Counted from the stretch's first letter, positions 8,461 to 16,889 are shown. The stretch: 64,000 bases of DNA from Rhizobium sp. P38BS-XIX (GCF_012641435.1 NZ_JABAIJ010000012.1:1-64000), one strand, 5' to 3'. Numbers and translations: made by a program. Notes: generated by a model from the sequence alone, not told the origin.

Positions 8461-9321
8461 ATGGCAAGCATCGAGCAGATCGGCACAGCCTCCCCTCCAT
8501 CCCCGGCAAAGATATTCATTCGCCGACACTCGGTTCTCACGCGGATCACGCATTGGATCAACGTCCTTTGCCTGACGCTGCTGCTGTTGAGCGGAATGCA
8601 GATTTTCAATGCCGATCCGCAACTGCATTGGGGAAATTACGGCGCGGTGGAGGACCCGTCCTGGTTCGAAATCGGCAGTAGTCAGGATGGTGATACTGTC
8701 ACCGGCTCGGTCCGTCTCGGTCATCTGTCGATCACGACAACCGGTGTTCTCGGCGCATCGATGGTCGATGGCGAAATGACGCCGCGGGCTTTTCCCGCAT
8801 GGGCGACGATCCCGAGCTTCCAGGATCTGGCGGCCGGCCGGCGCTGGCACTTCTTCTTTGCCTGGCTGTTCGTCATCAACGGCTTCGTCTACGTGGCGTA
8901 TAGCCTGATTGGCGGCCATTTCCGTCGCGATCTGGCACCGTCCGTAAACGAGATCACGCCGGGCAATCTCTGGCACGAGATCAAGGATCATGCCCGGCTG
9001 CGCTTTCCGAAAGGCGACAAGGCCCGGCGGTATAATGCGCTACAGAAGCTGACCTACCTGATCGTCATCTTCATTCTGCTGCCGCTCATGATCGGCTCCG
9101 GCCTGACGATGTCGCCGGCGATCGACGCCGGCTATCCGTTCCTGCTCGATATCTTCGGCGGTCGGCAATCCGCCCGTGGCATTCACTTTATCACAGCCTG
9201 GAGTCTTGTCCTGTTCGTCGTCGTTCACGTGGCGATGGTGATCCTTTCCGGGCTCTGGAACAACATGCGTTCGATGGTGACCGGCCGCTATGCGATCACC
9301 CGCGAGGAGACCGACCAATGA
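8461..9321 (+). CDS. Membrane cytochrome b subunit (cytochrome b561/FdnI-like)
   Basis: A 286-aa di-heme cytochrome b with four membrane helices: around ITHWINVLCLTLLLLSGMQI, HFFFAWLFVINGFVYVAYSL, LTYLIVIFILLPLMIGSGLT and ITAWSLVLFVVVHVAMVILS. Histidines in RRHSVLTRITHW, RRWHFFF, RGIHFITAW and VVHVAMV are suitable heme ligands. Proteins of this type carry electrons between the quinone pool and a periplasmic partner. Its stop codon overlaps the start of the next gene (ATGA at 9318-9321), so the partner is the molybdopterin oxidoreductase. This is the YedZ1/YedY1-like pairing, distinct from the flavin-containing MsrQ of Escherichia coli. Confidence 0.85.
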   Translation: MASIEQIGTASPPSPAKIFIRRHSVLTRITHWINVLCLTLLLLSGMQIFNADPQLHWGNYGAVEDPSWFEIGSSQDGDTVTGSVRLGHLSITTTGVLGASMVDGEMTPRAFPAWATIPSFQDLAAGRRWHFFFAWLFVINGFVYVAYSLIGGHFRRDLAPSVNEITPGNLWHEIKDHARLRFPKGDKARRYNALQKLTYLIVIFILLPLMIGSGLTMSPAIDAGYPFLLDIFGGRQSARGIHFITAWSLVLFVVVHVAMVILSGLWNNMRSMVTGRYAITREETDQ

Positions 9322-10094
9322 CCTCTCCCTTCACCCGCCGCCGCTTTCTTATCGGTTCGGCTGCCGCTCTCGGCGCCGTCGGCCTGACGGGCTGCGATGA
9401 CGTCACTCAGAACCAGCACGTCCAGCAGGTGCTTGCCATGGCCGAGCGGTTGACGATGGGCACACAGCGGCTGATCGTCTCGCCGCAGGCCCTCGCCCGC
9501 GAGTATACAGAGGCCGATATCACACCGAGCTTTCATCCGAACGGATCGATCCAGCCGAACAGCGCTGACTATGTCGAGATGGTCGAGACCAAATTTGCCA
9601 ACTGGCGCCTCAAGATCGACGGCATGGTCAATCGGCCAATGGAGTTCTCGCTCGCAGATCTGAAGAAACTGCCTTCGCGAACCCAGATAACACGTCATGA
9701 CTGCGTTGAGGGCTGGAGCGCCATCGGCAAATGGCAGGGCGTCCCTCTAGGGCTGATCCTTCAGACCGTCGGCCTTAAGCCTGGCGCCCGCTACGCTGTT
9801 TTCTACTGCGCGGACGAATTGGAGCAGACCCTGGATGGCAGTGGCCGCTATTACGAAAGCATCGACCTCATCGACGCTTTCCATCCGCAATCGATCCTGG
9901 CTTATTCGATGAACGGAAAGGATCTGGAAGTCGAGCATGGTGCGCCGCTGCGCCTGCGTGTCGAGCGCCATCTCGGCTATAAACACGCAAAATATGTCAT
10001 GCGCATCGAGATCCGCGACAGGTTCGACGATTTGTGGGGAGGCAATGGCGGCTTCTGGGAGGATCGCGGCTACGAGTGGTATGCCGGCATCTGA
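9318..10094 (+). CDS. Tat-exported molybdopterin oxidoreductase, sulfite-oxidase fold (YedY-like)
   Basis: 258 aa. The N-terminus TRRRFLIGSAAALGAVG is a twin-arginine signal, followed by TGCDD, which could be a lipobox. The core is a sulfite-oxidase-type molybdopterin domain: LKIDGMVNRPMEFSLADL, then RHDCVEGWSAIGKWQGVPL, where Cys129 is the expected molybdenum ligand, and LRLRVERHLGYKHAKYVMRI near the end. Substrate candidates are sulfoxides such as oxidised methionine residues in periplasmic proteins. Placement with SigF/NrsF parallels the reported hypochlorite-response loci containing yedY1-yedZ1. Reduction of a sulfoxide with electrons from the overlapping cytochrome b is inferred, not shown. 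Confidence 0.85.
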   Translation: MTSPFTRRRFLIGSAAALGAVGLTGCDDVTQNQHVQQVLAMAERLTMGTQRLIVSPQALAREYTEADITPSFHPNGSIQPNSADYVEMVETKFANWRLKIDGMVNRPMEFSLADLKKLPSRTQITRHDCVEGWSAIGKWQGVPLGLILQTVGLKPGARYAVFYCADELEQTLDGSGRYYESIDLIDAFHPQSILAYSMNGKDLEVEHGAPLRLRVERHLGYKHAKYVMRIEIRDRFDDLWGGNGGFWEDRGYEWYAGI

Positions 10095-10145
10095 CGCTCA
10101 GATCCGAGGCCGCGTTCGATGCGCACAAAAATGCCTGCTGCGAAT

Positions 10146-10188
10146 ATGCACTCGGCATGGATGGCTCCAATTGGATTGCCGAGTGCAT
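10146..10188. terminator. Bidirectional hairpin between convergent genes
   Basis: ATGCACTCGGCA pairs perfectly with TGCCGAGTGCAT (12 bp) around a 19-nt loop, between the molybdoenzyme stop at 10094 and the stop of the minus-strand gene at 10249. No strong U-run. Confidence 0.55.
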
Positions 10189-10248
10189 GGCTTGCGAAGA
10201 TTTCAGACTTCGAGAACGGGCAGTAGACATCATCTCCTGCTGAGAACG

Positions 10249-10590
10249 TTACGGGCAATTTGAAGTCGCGGCAGGGTTGGCCGCCTGATCCTGCTTCATG
10301 TTTGTCGTATTCTTGGTTGTCGACATACCGTTGCAATCGCTTGCCTTGCCGCCATCTGTGCTGGTGCCGGTGCCACTGCCGTTGCTATTGCTGCCGCCGT
10401 TATTGCTGGTGCCGGAGCCGTTGTTTCCGCTCGAGCCATTATTGGAACCAGAACCGGACGAGCTGCCTGATGTGCTGCCCGAATTCGAGCCCGAGCCGTT
10501 ACCACTACCGCTGCCGCTCGATTGCTGGGCGAGCGCCGAGGTTGCCAGGCCGATGGAAAGAGCGGACACCGCGAGGATTTTCAAGAACAT
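10249..10590 (-). CDS. Secreted Ser/Gly/Asn-repeat protein
   Basis: 113 aa. Residues 1-22 are a clear signal peptide (MFLKILAVSALSIGLATSALA, cleavage after Ala). Residues 23-85 are low-complexity Gly, Ser, Asn and Thr in short imperfect units such as GSGSNSGSTSGSSSG and NNGSGTSNNGGS. The tail has two cysteines (SDCNG and SNCP). The start at 10590 is placed by the signal peptide; an upstream in-frame extension lacks secretion features. It is convergent with the molybdoenzyme and may belong to the envelope-stress theme of this region, but no function is recognisable. Low-complexity coding on this strand explains the Leu/Pro-rich antisense frame opposite. Confidence 0.65.
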   Translation of the reverse strand: MFLKILAVSALSIGLATSALAQQSSGSGSGNGSGSNSGSTSGSSSGSGSNNGSSGNNGSGTSNNGGSNSNGSGTGTSTDGGKASDCNGMSTTKNTTNMKQDQAANPAATSNCP

Positions 10591-10762
10591 GATATTTTCC
10601 TTGGATTGTCGTTGTTGACCAAGATCGAACAACCATCCGGCAGGCTTGTTCCCAAAAAAGATCCTGACTGGCCAGGCAATAGCAACGCGGTTGCCGCGCA
10701 TAATGCGACCGGTGTGCGCTGGAATTTACCTGTCCTGCTTTGAATCTGACCGCAACTCGCGC

Positions 10763-11161
10763 CTAGATCTTGCGTACGGAAACATAGACGTTCCAGCGAG
10801 GCATGACGTCGTTCGGCCGCGCTTTTCCGCAGACAACCGTGACACTCCGCATGGATCTACCCAAATTCTTCGGCGTCCATTCGGCCTTGAGGGGCACATC
10901 GCATCGAGGAACGAGGATCTTCGGGTTGGGGTCCAGAACCTGCCATTGTAGGCCGCCCTTCGCATTTTCCCGCGCAACGAAAAGTCGAGCCGCCTCGCGA
11001 ATCTCAAACAATCCATGCGTCGTCGACGTTGAACGGTCGGTTTCGATGCTCCAAGACGCGAGGCTTGGTGACGCGGCAAAGACGGCGACGCAGATTGATA
11101 GCCATGCCGACCAGCATGCGTAACGAATGATCAAGAGCCGGCCCCCATCTATATTGCCCAT
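10763..11161 (-). CDS. Small exported protein resembling the FlgA N-terminal domain
   Basis: 132 aa with an N-terminal hydrophobic export signal (ACWSAWLSICVAVFAASPSL). The mature part includes LDPNPKILVPRCDVPLKAEW, then RSVTVVCG and a closing WNVYVSVRKI. This pattern of two cysteines in LDPxxxxxxCxxPL and VxVxC, then Trp-x-Val-Tyr-Val, resembles the N-terminal domain of FlgA, the flagellar P-ring chaperone, but the C-terminal SAF domain is absent and no flagellar gene is nearby. The similarity is judged by eye. Function is unknown. Confidence 0.55.
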   Translation of the reverse strand: MGNIDGGRLLIIRYACWSAWLSICVAVFAASPSLASWSIETDRSTSTTHGLFEIREAARLFVARENAKGGLQWQVLDPNPKILVPRCDVPLKAEWTPKNLGRSMRSVTVVCGKARPNDVMPRWNVYVSVRKI

Positions 11162-11212
11162 TCATCCGCGATGCGTCTCCGCATCATTCGGGCATCGTCA
11201 GCAGGGCTCAAC

Positions 11213-11839
11213 CTACCATGAAAACATGCAATGCGCCGGCTCATGTAGATCGCTCGGGTATGGCGGCTTTGGAAAATACTGGATGGTTCGCTGCACGTGC
11301 CGCACGGTGTGATCGTTCGTCAAGAGGCGGACGAGTTCAAGCGACTCGTCGAGACAAGAGGAAATTCCGCCGCCGGTCAGCCGGTTTCTATCGATATGAA
11401 AACGGGGAAAGCCCTTGACGACCTTCACCGTCTTGAAGGTCTTGAGGCAGGGGATGAATTGCCAGTGCGTGGTTGCCTCATAACCATCCAGAAGTCCGGC
11501 TGCAGCCAGAAGAAGCGCGCCTTCGCAGACCGAGCAGACCCACGTGGCTCGGCTGGCCGCCTCCTTGAGATAATCCATATAACGCGGATCCGCACTGCCG
11601 TTCATCATCGGCGCAAGCGCTGTCGGATCGCCGCCGGGGACCCAAATCACATCGGTTTTGACCGCCTCCTCAAAAGAATGTGTCGGCAGGAACCGGAAGC
11701 CGTCGCGCGTGACAATCGGACGATCCGTCGCTGCCGCAACGAGCCTCACCTCAAGGCCATCCACCCATTTGAGGACTTCGTGAGGTCCCGTGACATCAAG
11801 TAGATCAACCTTGTCATAGACGGGAATGCTGATGATCAT
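11213..11839 (-). CDS. DJ-1/PfpI-family protein (isonitrile-hydratase-like)
   Basis: 208 aa of class I glutamine-amidotransferase-like fold. DLLDVTGPHEVLKWVD is the N-terminal motif, VIWVPGGDPTALAP precedes the active-site elbow, and the nucleophile elbow is WVCSVCEGALLLAAAGLLDG, where the second Cys is the expected nucleophile. GYEATTHW supplies the conserved His region. Such proteins include isonitrile hydratases and glyoxalase III-like enzymes; the exact reaction cannot be assigned. Its ATG at 11839 overlaps the TGA of the upstream DUF2182 gene (ATGA), indicating translational coupling. Confidence 0.85.
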   Translation of the reverse strand: MIISIPVYDKVDLLDVTGPHEVLKWVDGLEVRLVAAATDRPIVTRDGFRFLPTHSFEEAVKTDVIWVPGGDPTALAPMMNGSADPRYMDYLKEAASRATWVCSVCEGALLLAAAGLLDGYEATTHWQFIPCLKTFKTVKVVKGFPRFHIDRNRLTGGGISSCLDESLELVRLLTNDHTVRHVQRTIQYFPKPPYPSDLHEPAHCMFSW

Positions 11840-12609
11840 TGCGAGCCTCTGCCGGGGAATGGGGCCAATCGGAAGATATGAAATGCTACAAAGCCAGGCG
11901 CTGCAAGCCATTGCGGCCTGCGCGGAGCGCGGCTCCTTTCAAACATTGAAAATAGCAGGACTGCCGCCATCACGGCCCAGTGGGCCGGGCCGCTCACAAG
12001 AAGGCTGCAAAGCATGAAAGCCCAGCACGTACCGACGCACGAGCGCGCCTGCGACAGACCGAACCCTACGATGTCGCTCACGGCTTCAGATCCGAACGCG
12101 GAAAGGGCGGGACGCCGATGGCAAGCGTTCAGAAAGGCTTGCTTGGCCGGCGTCATCTGCCAGACCACGGCAACCCCGAGACCCAAGGCAGCCGGAACCA
12201 CATCGCTGTCCGCAAATGAGGCGCGAATAATCACGGCGATCGGCACCAGAAGCACGCCCAGCGCCATCCAGATCAGGACGTAGACAAGCAAGAATAATGA
12301 GCCGGCATGCCATCTATAATGCCGCAGGCTTTGTCGCCAAACGTGAAGCCATGGCGCCGCGACCAGCGGCGCCATCATCGCCAGCATCATGGCGGACCAG
12401 GAGAATATCGCAGCTACCAGATCACCACTCGCAAAAGCGGCACTGGTCTTCGCCAGGACTGCCTGAGCCATCGATCCGCTGACACAAAGATCGGGCAATG
12501 TCGGGATCGCACTCGACCCGATCATCAGCACCCAGCCGGCCAGGGTGGCCAGCAGAAAAGGCCGAGGCACCTGCAAGAATGGAAGCCATGCGACGCTCGC
12601 GGCTCGCAT
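11836..12609 (-). CDS. DUF2182 family membrane protein
   Basis: 257 aa with six or more hydrophobic helices. The signature SWSAMMLAMMAPLVAAPW is the Met-rich motif that defines DUF2182. A second conserved stretch is WQMTPAKQAFLNACHRRPAL, and CVGTCWAFMLCSLL carries Cys pairs. These Met/Cys clusters suggest binding of a soft metal such as copper, as has been proposed for the family; the biochemical role is unknown. DUF2182 genes are usually next to a DUF1326 gene, which I do not find here. Instead the gene overlaps a DJ-1/PfpI gene downstream. Confidence 0.82.
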   Translation of the reverse strand: MRAASVAWLPFLQVPRPFLLATLAGWVLMIGSSAIPTLPDLCVSGSMAQAVLAKTSAAFASGDLVAAIFSWSAMMLAMMAPLVAAPWLHVWRQSLRHYRWHAGSLFLLVYVLIWMALGVLLVPIAVIIRASFADSDVVPAALGLGVAVVWQMTPAKQAFLNACHRRPALSAFGSEAVSDIVGFGLSQARSCVGTCWAFMLCSLLVSGPAHWAVMAAVLLFSMFERSRAPRRPQWLAAPGFVAFHIFRLAPFPGRGSQ

Positions 12610-13100
12610 CTCACGATTCCTGGCGATGGACGCTGAGAGGACAGGAAATCATGCCGGCGGTTGTGACGCGAGGTTCGACCACAGGCCTGAGCGCTCTTTC
12701 ACCGGAGAAACCAACGACATCATTGTCATCGAAGGATGCGTCGACATCCCTGCCCTTTGCACAGGCAGAATTGTGGAGCTTGCTGACACCAAGGAGCACC
12801 GTGGTTTCCTCCCCCGAAGCCTGCCATCCAGAGCAGGCCTATCGGCAGGATAAACATACTTTAAGTTGGATATCTTTCAATAGAAATTACTGCCCTTGGT
12901 AGCGAAATGACAGGCTCGCATGCCCAGCTGCCCGCTCGTGTACGCGACCAAGGGTTGATTTTCTCGATGTCCTGAGAAACATAATCGCAAGGCCGACCAC
13001 ATCCAATCCCGGCACGTATGTCGGACAACATCATCCTTTTGTCACATCCATGTCATGAAATACGCCGACACCTCCAGCCAAATCAGGAGCGGGTACTCAG
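12610..13100. other. Intergenic region with no supported gene
   Basis: This 491-bp spacer separates the minus-strand DUF2182 gene from the plus-strand decarboxylase. A minus-strand frame of 62 codons (12611-12799) has no ribosome-binding site or family resemblance and was not called. About 12840-12900 is AT-rich and could hold the decarboxylase promoter. AGGAG about 11 nt before 13101 is the decarboxylase ribosome-binding site. Confidence 0.45.
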
Positions 13101-15458
13101 ATGGATTATTTCAGACGTTTCAACTTTCTCTTCGCAACGCCGGCATTTGACAGCGAGGATCTGGAGGGTGCCCGCTACAATCAGATCGTTGAGGAAATAG
13201 AGCGGTCGGGTTTCGAGGTGGTGCGTGCGCGCAATCTCGAGGATGCTGAAATTTCCGTGCAGACGGATGCCGCGATCGGCTGCATGCTGGTCGATTGGGG
13301 CAAGAAGGGCCTGGAGGGCAAGACGGCGTCCCTCATCAATCTGATGCGCCGGCGCGGCCTTGAGTTTCCGATCATCCTGCTCATCCGCCGCAAACGCTTC
13401 GAGGACGTGCCGGTCGAGGTGCTCGACTTCATCGACGGCTATGTCTTTTTGTCGGAAGAAACGCCTGCCTTCATCGCCAAGAGCCTCATCAGCCGGCTCA
13501 AGCAATATGCCGAAACGCTGAAGACGCCGTTCTTCGGCGCGCTGGTCGATTACGCCGAGGAAGGTAACCATCTCTGGACCTGCCCGGGGCACAATGGCGG
13601 CATCTTCTATAGCCGCAGCCCGATCGGCCGCGTGTTCATGGAGCACCTCGGCGAGGCGGTGTTCCGCGACGACCTCGACAATTCTGTGCTCGATCTCGGC
13701 GACCTTCTGACCCATGAAGGCCCTGCCCTTGCCGCTCAGAAAGAAGCGGCAAAGATCTTCGGCGCCGAGAAGACCTATTTCGTGCTGAACGGTACATCGA
13801 CGTCAAACAAGGTCGCCCTGTCAGCCCTCGTCACCGACGGCGATCTCGTTCTCTTCGACCGCAACAATCATAAGGCCGCCCACCACGGCGCCCTGATGAT
13901 CTCGGGCGGCATTCCGGTCTATCTGCCGACCATCCGCAATCTCTACGGCCTGATCGGCCCGATGGACTTCGCGACCATGGACGAGGATGCGCTGCGCGAA
14001 CGCATCCGCACCCATCCGCTGGTCAAGGATCCCGAAGCCTACAAGAAGCCGCGCCCGTTCCGCGTCGCAGTCGTGGAACAGTGCACCTATGACGGCACGA
14101 TCCACAATGCCGAGATGATCCTCAAGCGCATCGGCCATTTGTGCGATTACATCCTCTTTGACGAGGCATGGGCGGGCTTCATGAAGTTCCACCCGCTTTA
14201 TGCAGGGCGCTTCGCCATGGGTCTTTCGGAACTTGGTCCGGATGCGCCCGGCATCATCGCCACGCAATCCACACACAAGCAGCTCGCAAGCTTTTCGCAG
14301 GCCTCGCAGATCCACATGAAGGACCGGCACATCACCGGCCAAAAGCGCCGCGTCGAGCACCGTCGCTTCAACGAGAGCTTCATGCAGCACGCCTCGACCT
14401 CGCCCTTCTATCCGCTGTTCGCCTCGCTCGACGTCGGCGCGCAGATGATGAAGGGCCGCTCGGGCGAAGTGCTCTGGGACGATACGATCCGCCTCGGCAT
14501 CGAGCTGCGCAAGAAGATCCGCGCCGTGCGCAGAGAGTTCGAGGAGAAGGAACATCGCGCCGAGCGCCGCTGGTTCTTCGAGCCGTTCGTGCCGGATCGC
14601 GTGGCGATCCCCGACGTATCGAGCCCCGGCGCCGTGCACAACGTGCCCTGGGAGAGCATCGCAACCGATCAGCTCGCCACCAACCCCGCCTTTTGGCATC
14701 TGACGCCGGATGCGACATGGCATGGCTTCTCCGGCATGGAGCCGGGCTTTGCCATGACTGATCCCAACAAGCTGACCCTGCTCACCCCCGGTTTCGATCG
14801 GGCGAACGGCAAGTACACCGAGCATGGCATCCCGGCGCCCGTGGTGGCGCAATATCTGCGGGAAAACCGAATCGTCGCAGAGAAGAACGACCTCAACTCG
14901 TTGCTGTTCCTGCTCACGCCCGGCGTCGAGGCCAGCAAGGCCGGCACCCTGATCAGCGGCCTCGTCGCCTTCAAGAAGCTGCATGACGACAACGCGCTGA
15001 TCGAAGAGGCGATCCCGGAATTCTACCGCCGTCGCCCGGGGCGCTATGCCGGCGTGCGGTTACGCGATCTGTGCACGGACATGCACAACTTCTTCCGGCA
15101 GGCCGATGTCAGCGCGCTGCAGACCAAGCAGTTTTCCGCCGAGCACCTGCCGCCGATCGCCATGTCGCCCCATGATGCCGCCCGCTGCCTGGTGCGCAAC
15201 GATGTCGACTATCTGCCGATCGACGCGATTGCAGGTCGGATCGCAACGACGCCTTTCGTCGTCTACCCGCCGGGGATCGCGACCATCGTGCCGGGCGAGC
15301 GCCTGACCGAACAGGCAAAACCGATGATCGACTATCTCAAGATGTTTGAAACCTGCTTCAACACTTTCCCCGGTTTCGAGGTGGAAATCCAAGGGGTCTA
15401 TCGCGAAATCGATGCATCCGGCCGCATCCGGCTCTATACTTACGTCGTTGCGGAATAG
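13101..15458 (+). CDS. Orn/Lys/Arg decarboxylase, fold-III PLP enzyme
   Basis: 785 aa, the full length for the acid-inducible basic amino acid decarboxylases. Residues 1-130 form the receiver-like wing domain (ends YVFLSEETPAFIAKSL). The PLP core starts near HLWTCPGHNGGIFYSRSPIG, with FVLNGTSTSNKVALSALV, LFDEAWAGFMKFHPLYAGRF, and the Schiff-base Lys in ATQSTHKQLASFSQASQIHM. The C-terminal domain has FNTFPGFEVEIQGVYREI. It releases CO2 from ornithine, lysine or arginine, giving putrescine, cadaverine or agmatine and consuming a cytoplasmic proton. Which substrate is used cannot be read reliably; arginine or ornithine are the likeliest. No cognate amino acid/amine antiporter is next to it, unlike in enterobacterial acid-resistance loci. 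Confidence 0.9.
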   Translation: MDYFRRFNFLFATPAFDSEDLEGARYNQIVEEIERSGFEVVRARNLEDAEISVQTDAAIGCMLVDWGKKGLEGKTASLINLMRRRGLEFPIILLIRRKRFEDVPVEVLDFIDGYVFLSEETPAFIAKSLISRLKQYAETLKTPFFGALVDYAEEGNHLWTCPGHNGGIFYSRSPIGRVFMEHLGEAVFRDDLDNSVLDLGDLLTHEGPALAAQKEAAKIFGAEKTYFVLNGTSTSNKVALSALVTDGDLVLFDRNNHKAAHHGALMISGGIPVYLPTIRNLYGLIGPMDFATMDEDALRERIRTHPLVKDPEAYKKPRPFRVAVVEQCTYDGTIHNAEMILKRIGHLCDYILFDEAWAGFMKFHPLYAGRFAMGLSELGPDAPGIIATQSTHKQLASFSQASQIHMKDRHITGQKRRVEHRRFNESFMQHASTSPFYPLFASLDVGAQMMKGRSGEVLWDDTIRLGIELRKKIRAVRREFEEKEHRAERRWFFEPFVPDRVAIPDVSSPGAVHNVPWESIATDQLATNPAFWHLTPDATWHGFSGMEPGFAMTDPNKLTLLTPGFDRANGKYTEHGIPAPVVAQYLRENRIVAEKNDLNSLLFLLTPGVEASKAGTLISGLVAFKKLHDDNALIEEAIPEFYRRRPGRYAGVRLRDLCTDMHNFFRQADVSALQTKQFSAEHLPPIAMSPHDAARCLVRNDVDYLPIDAIAGRIATTPFVVYPPGIATIVPGERLTEQAKPMIDYLKMFETCFNTFPGFEVEIQGVYREIDASGRIRLYTYVVAE

Positions 15459-15480
15459 GCAGGGAAATTCAGGTTCGATT

Positions 15481-16041
15481 ATGATGCAGGAGAAGAGAAT
15501 CGTCATTCGCCCATCCCGGGAGACGGACGTCGATGCCATGCTTGCCATTTACCGTCGCCATATCCGCCGGGGCATCGAGGTGGGGGTGGATGACAACGAC
15601 ACGCCGCAACCGGATGATCTGCGCGAACGGCGCAAGAACCTTAAGGATCGCCGCTTTCCCCATGTGGTTGCGGTCGACGGCGAGAAGGTCGTCGGTTACG
15701 CCTATGTGGTGCTGTTTCGCAAGCGGCCGGCCTATCGCTATACCGTCAAGCACTCCATCTATGTGCATCACGATCATATCGGCCAGGGCATCGGCAGCCT
15801 CCTGATGCGCGGCCTGATCGATGCCTGCGCGGCCGCCGGCTTCCGGCAGATGATCGGTTACATCGATGGCGACAATACCGCCTCTCTTGCCCTGCACGAA
15901 CGCTTCGGCTTCGTGCGCGTCGGCCTCTTGCCGGGCGTTGCCTATCGTTACGGCCGCTGGGCCGACAGCGTCATGGTCCAGCGCTCGCTCGCCTCGGGTG
16001 CGACCACCCCGCCGCCGCCGCCTTCGCTTTCAACCCGCTGA
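15481..16041 (+). CDS. GNAT-family N-acetyltransferase (phosphinothricin acetyltransferase-like)
   Basis: 186 aa of the GNAT fold. IRPSRETDVDAMLAIYRRHI is strand 1 and helix 1, HSIYVHHDHIGQGIGSLLMR holds the acetyl-CoA pyrophosphate loop (Q/R-x-x-G-x-G/A), and YIDGDNTASLALHERFGFVR is the C-terminal motif. The overall pattern resembles PAT/Bar-like acetyltransferases that act on small amino compounds. It starts 22 bp after the decarboxylase stop on the same strand, so co-transcription is likely; acetylation of the amine product is possible but only inferred. Adjacent ATGs at 15481 and 15484 are both plausible starts. Confidence 0.82.
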   Translation: MMQEKRIVIRPSRETDVDAMLAIYRRHIRRGIEVGVDDNDTPQPDDLRERRKNLKDRRFPHVVAVDGEKVVGYAYVVLFRKRPAYRYTVKHSIYVHHDHIGQGIGSLLMRGLIDACAAAGFRQMIGYIDGDNTASLALHERFGFVRVGLLPGVAYRYGRWADSVMVQRSLASGATTPPPPPSLSTR

Positions 16042-16100
16042 TACAAATCGGGTCACAGGCGACGGCTTGCCCACAGAGGCAGCGACGACCCTGACGCTTG

Positions 16101-16889
16101 CTAACCCTCCAGCACCGGCCGGAGCTGGGCAGCGATGGCCTGGAGCTGCGTCGGCGGGTTTCGGCCGATGACCATGAAGGAGTGATCGGCGCTCGACCAG
16201 AAGACGATGTTCATTCCGAGGCGTTGCTCGGTCTGAAAATCAGACTTGCCTGTGCTGCTGTGCGTGAGGCAGAGCGCCAAAGGCCCATATTTCGGGTCCA
16301 GGTAGGCAATCTGCGCCAACGGCTTCTCGTTGAATGTCAGCAATTGCGCGCGCTTGAACGGAATGCCCGAGATCATCAGACCTTGTGTCGTCAGCGGCAA
16401 TTGCAACACGTTTGCCACTCTGGCGATCTGGTCCGCCTTCATTGCGGGATCGTCGCTCAGATTGCTCAACGTATCGGCAGAATAGAGTTGCATGTAGTCC
16501 GCAACGACACCCCTCCAATCCTGGGAGGAGGTTGCATCGCCTGACGAAAGAAGACGAACGAGGCCGCCGCCTGCAACCGCTCCTGCGGCAAGGCAGGCCG
16601 CCGCAAGAAAGCCGCGCCGCGTCGGCACGGTACGGCGTTGCTCCCGCAGCTCCAAAACGGGAAGATTCGATTTCATCCGCTCAACGGGCGCATCGTCAAG
16701 CAGAGCTGCGAAGGCCGCATTCATCGAAACGGAATTGGAAGCCAGGAACTCAAAGCGTTCGCCGAACGCCCCATCCCGCTTCAAGCGATCTTCCACATCA
16801 AGCCTTGCCGTAGCATCGAGCTCGTCGTCGAGATAGGCGACAATCAGCTCGTCTTCGGATAGCGCGTTCGGATCAAGATATGTTGACAT
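16101..16889 (-). CDS. Membrane anti-sigma factor
   Basis: 262 aa. The N-terminal segment LSEDELIVAYLDDELDATAR and following helices match the cytoplasmic sigma-binding part of RskA/FecR-like anti-sigma factors, though no zinc-finger CxxC is present. A single hydrophobic helix follows RTVPTRRGFLAAACLAAGAV (residues about 90-112). The C-terminal 150 residues are periplasmic and include LQLYSADTLSNL-like and LTTQGLMISGIPFKRAQLLT segments. Its ATG shares one base with the stop codon of the upstream sigma gene (TGATG at 16891-16887), so it is made coupled to that sigma factor. Confidence 0.82.
   Translation of the reverse strand: MSTYLDPNALSEDELIVAYLDDELDATARLDVEDRLKRDGAFGERFEFLASNSVSMNAAFAALLDDAPVERMKSNLPVLELREQRRTVPTRRGFLAAACLAAGAVAGGGLVRLLSSGDATSSQDWRGVVADYMQLYSADTLSNLSDDPAMKADQIARVANVLQLPLTTQGLMISGIPFKRAQLLTFNEKPLAQIAYLDPKYGPLALCLTHSSTGKSDFQTEQRLGMNIVFWSSADHSFMVIGRNPPTQLQAIAAQLRPVLEG

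Noticed and set aside
10298..10618. A plus-strand Leu/Pro/Glu-rich frame
   Set aside because: It is the complement of the Ser/Gly/Asn repeats of the minus-strand secreted protein, which has a signal peptide and a plausible start.
12611..12799. A 62-codon minus-strand frame upstream of DUF2182, considered as a remnant DUF1326 gene
   Set aside because: No ribosome-binding site and no resemblance to DUF1326 sequence.
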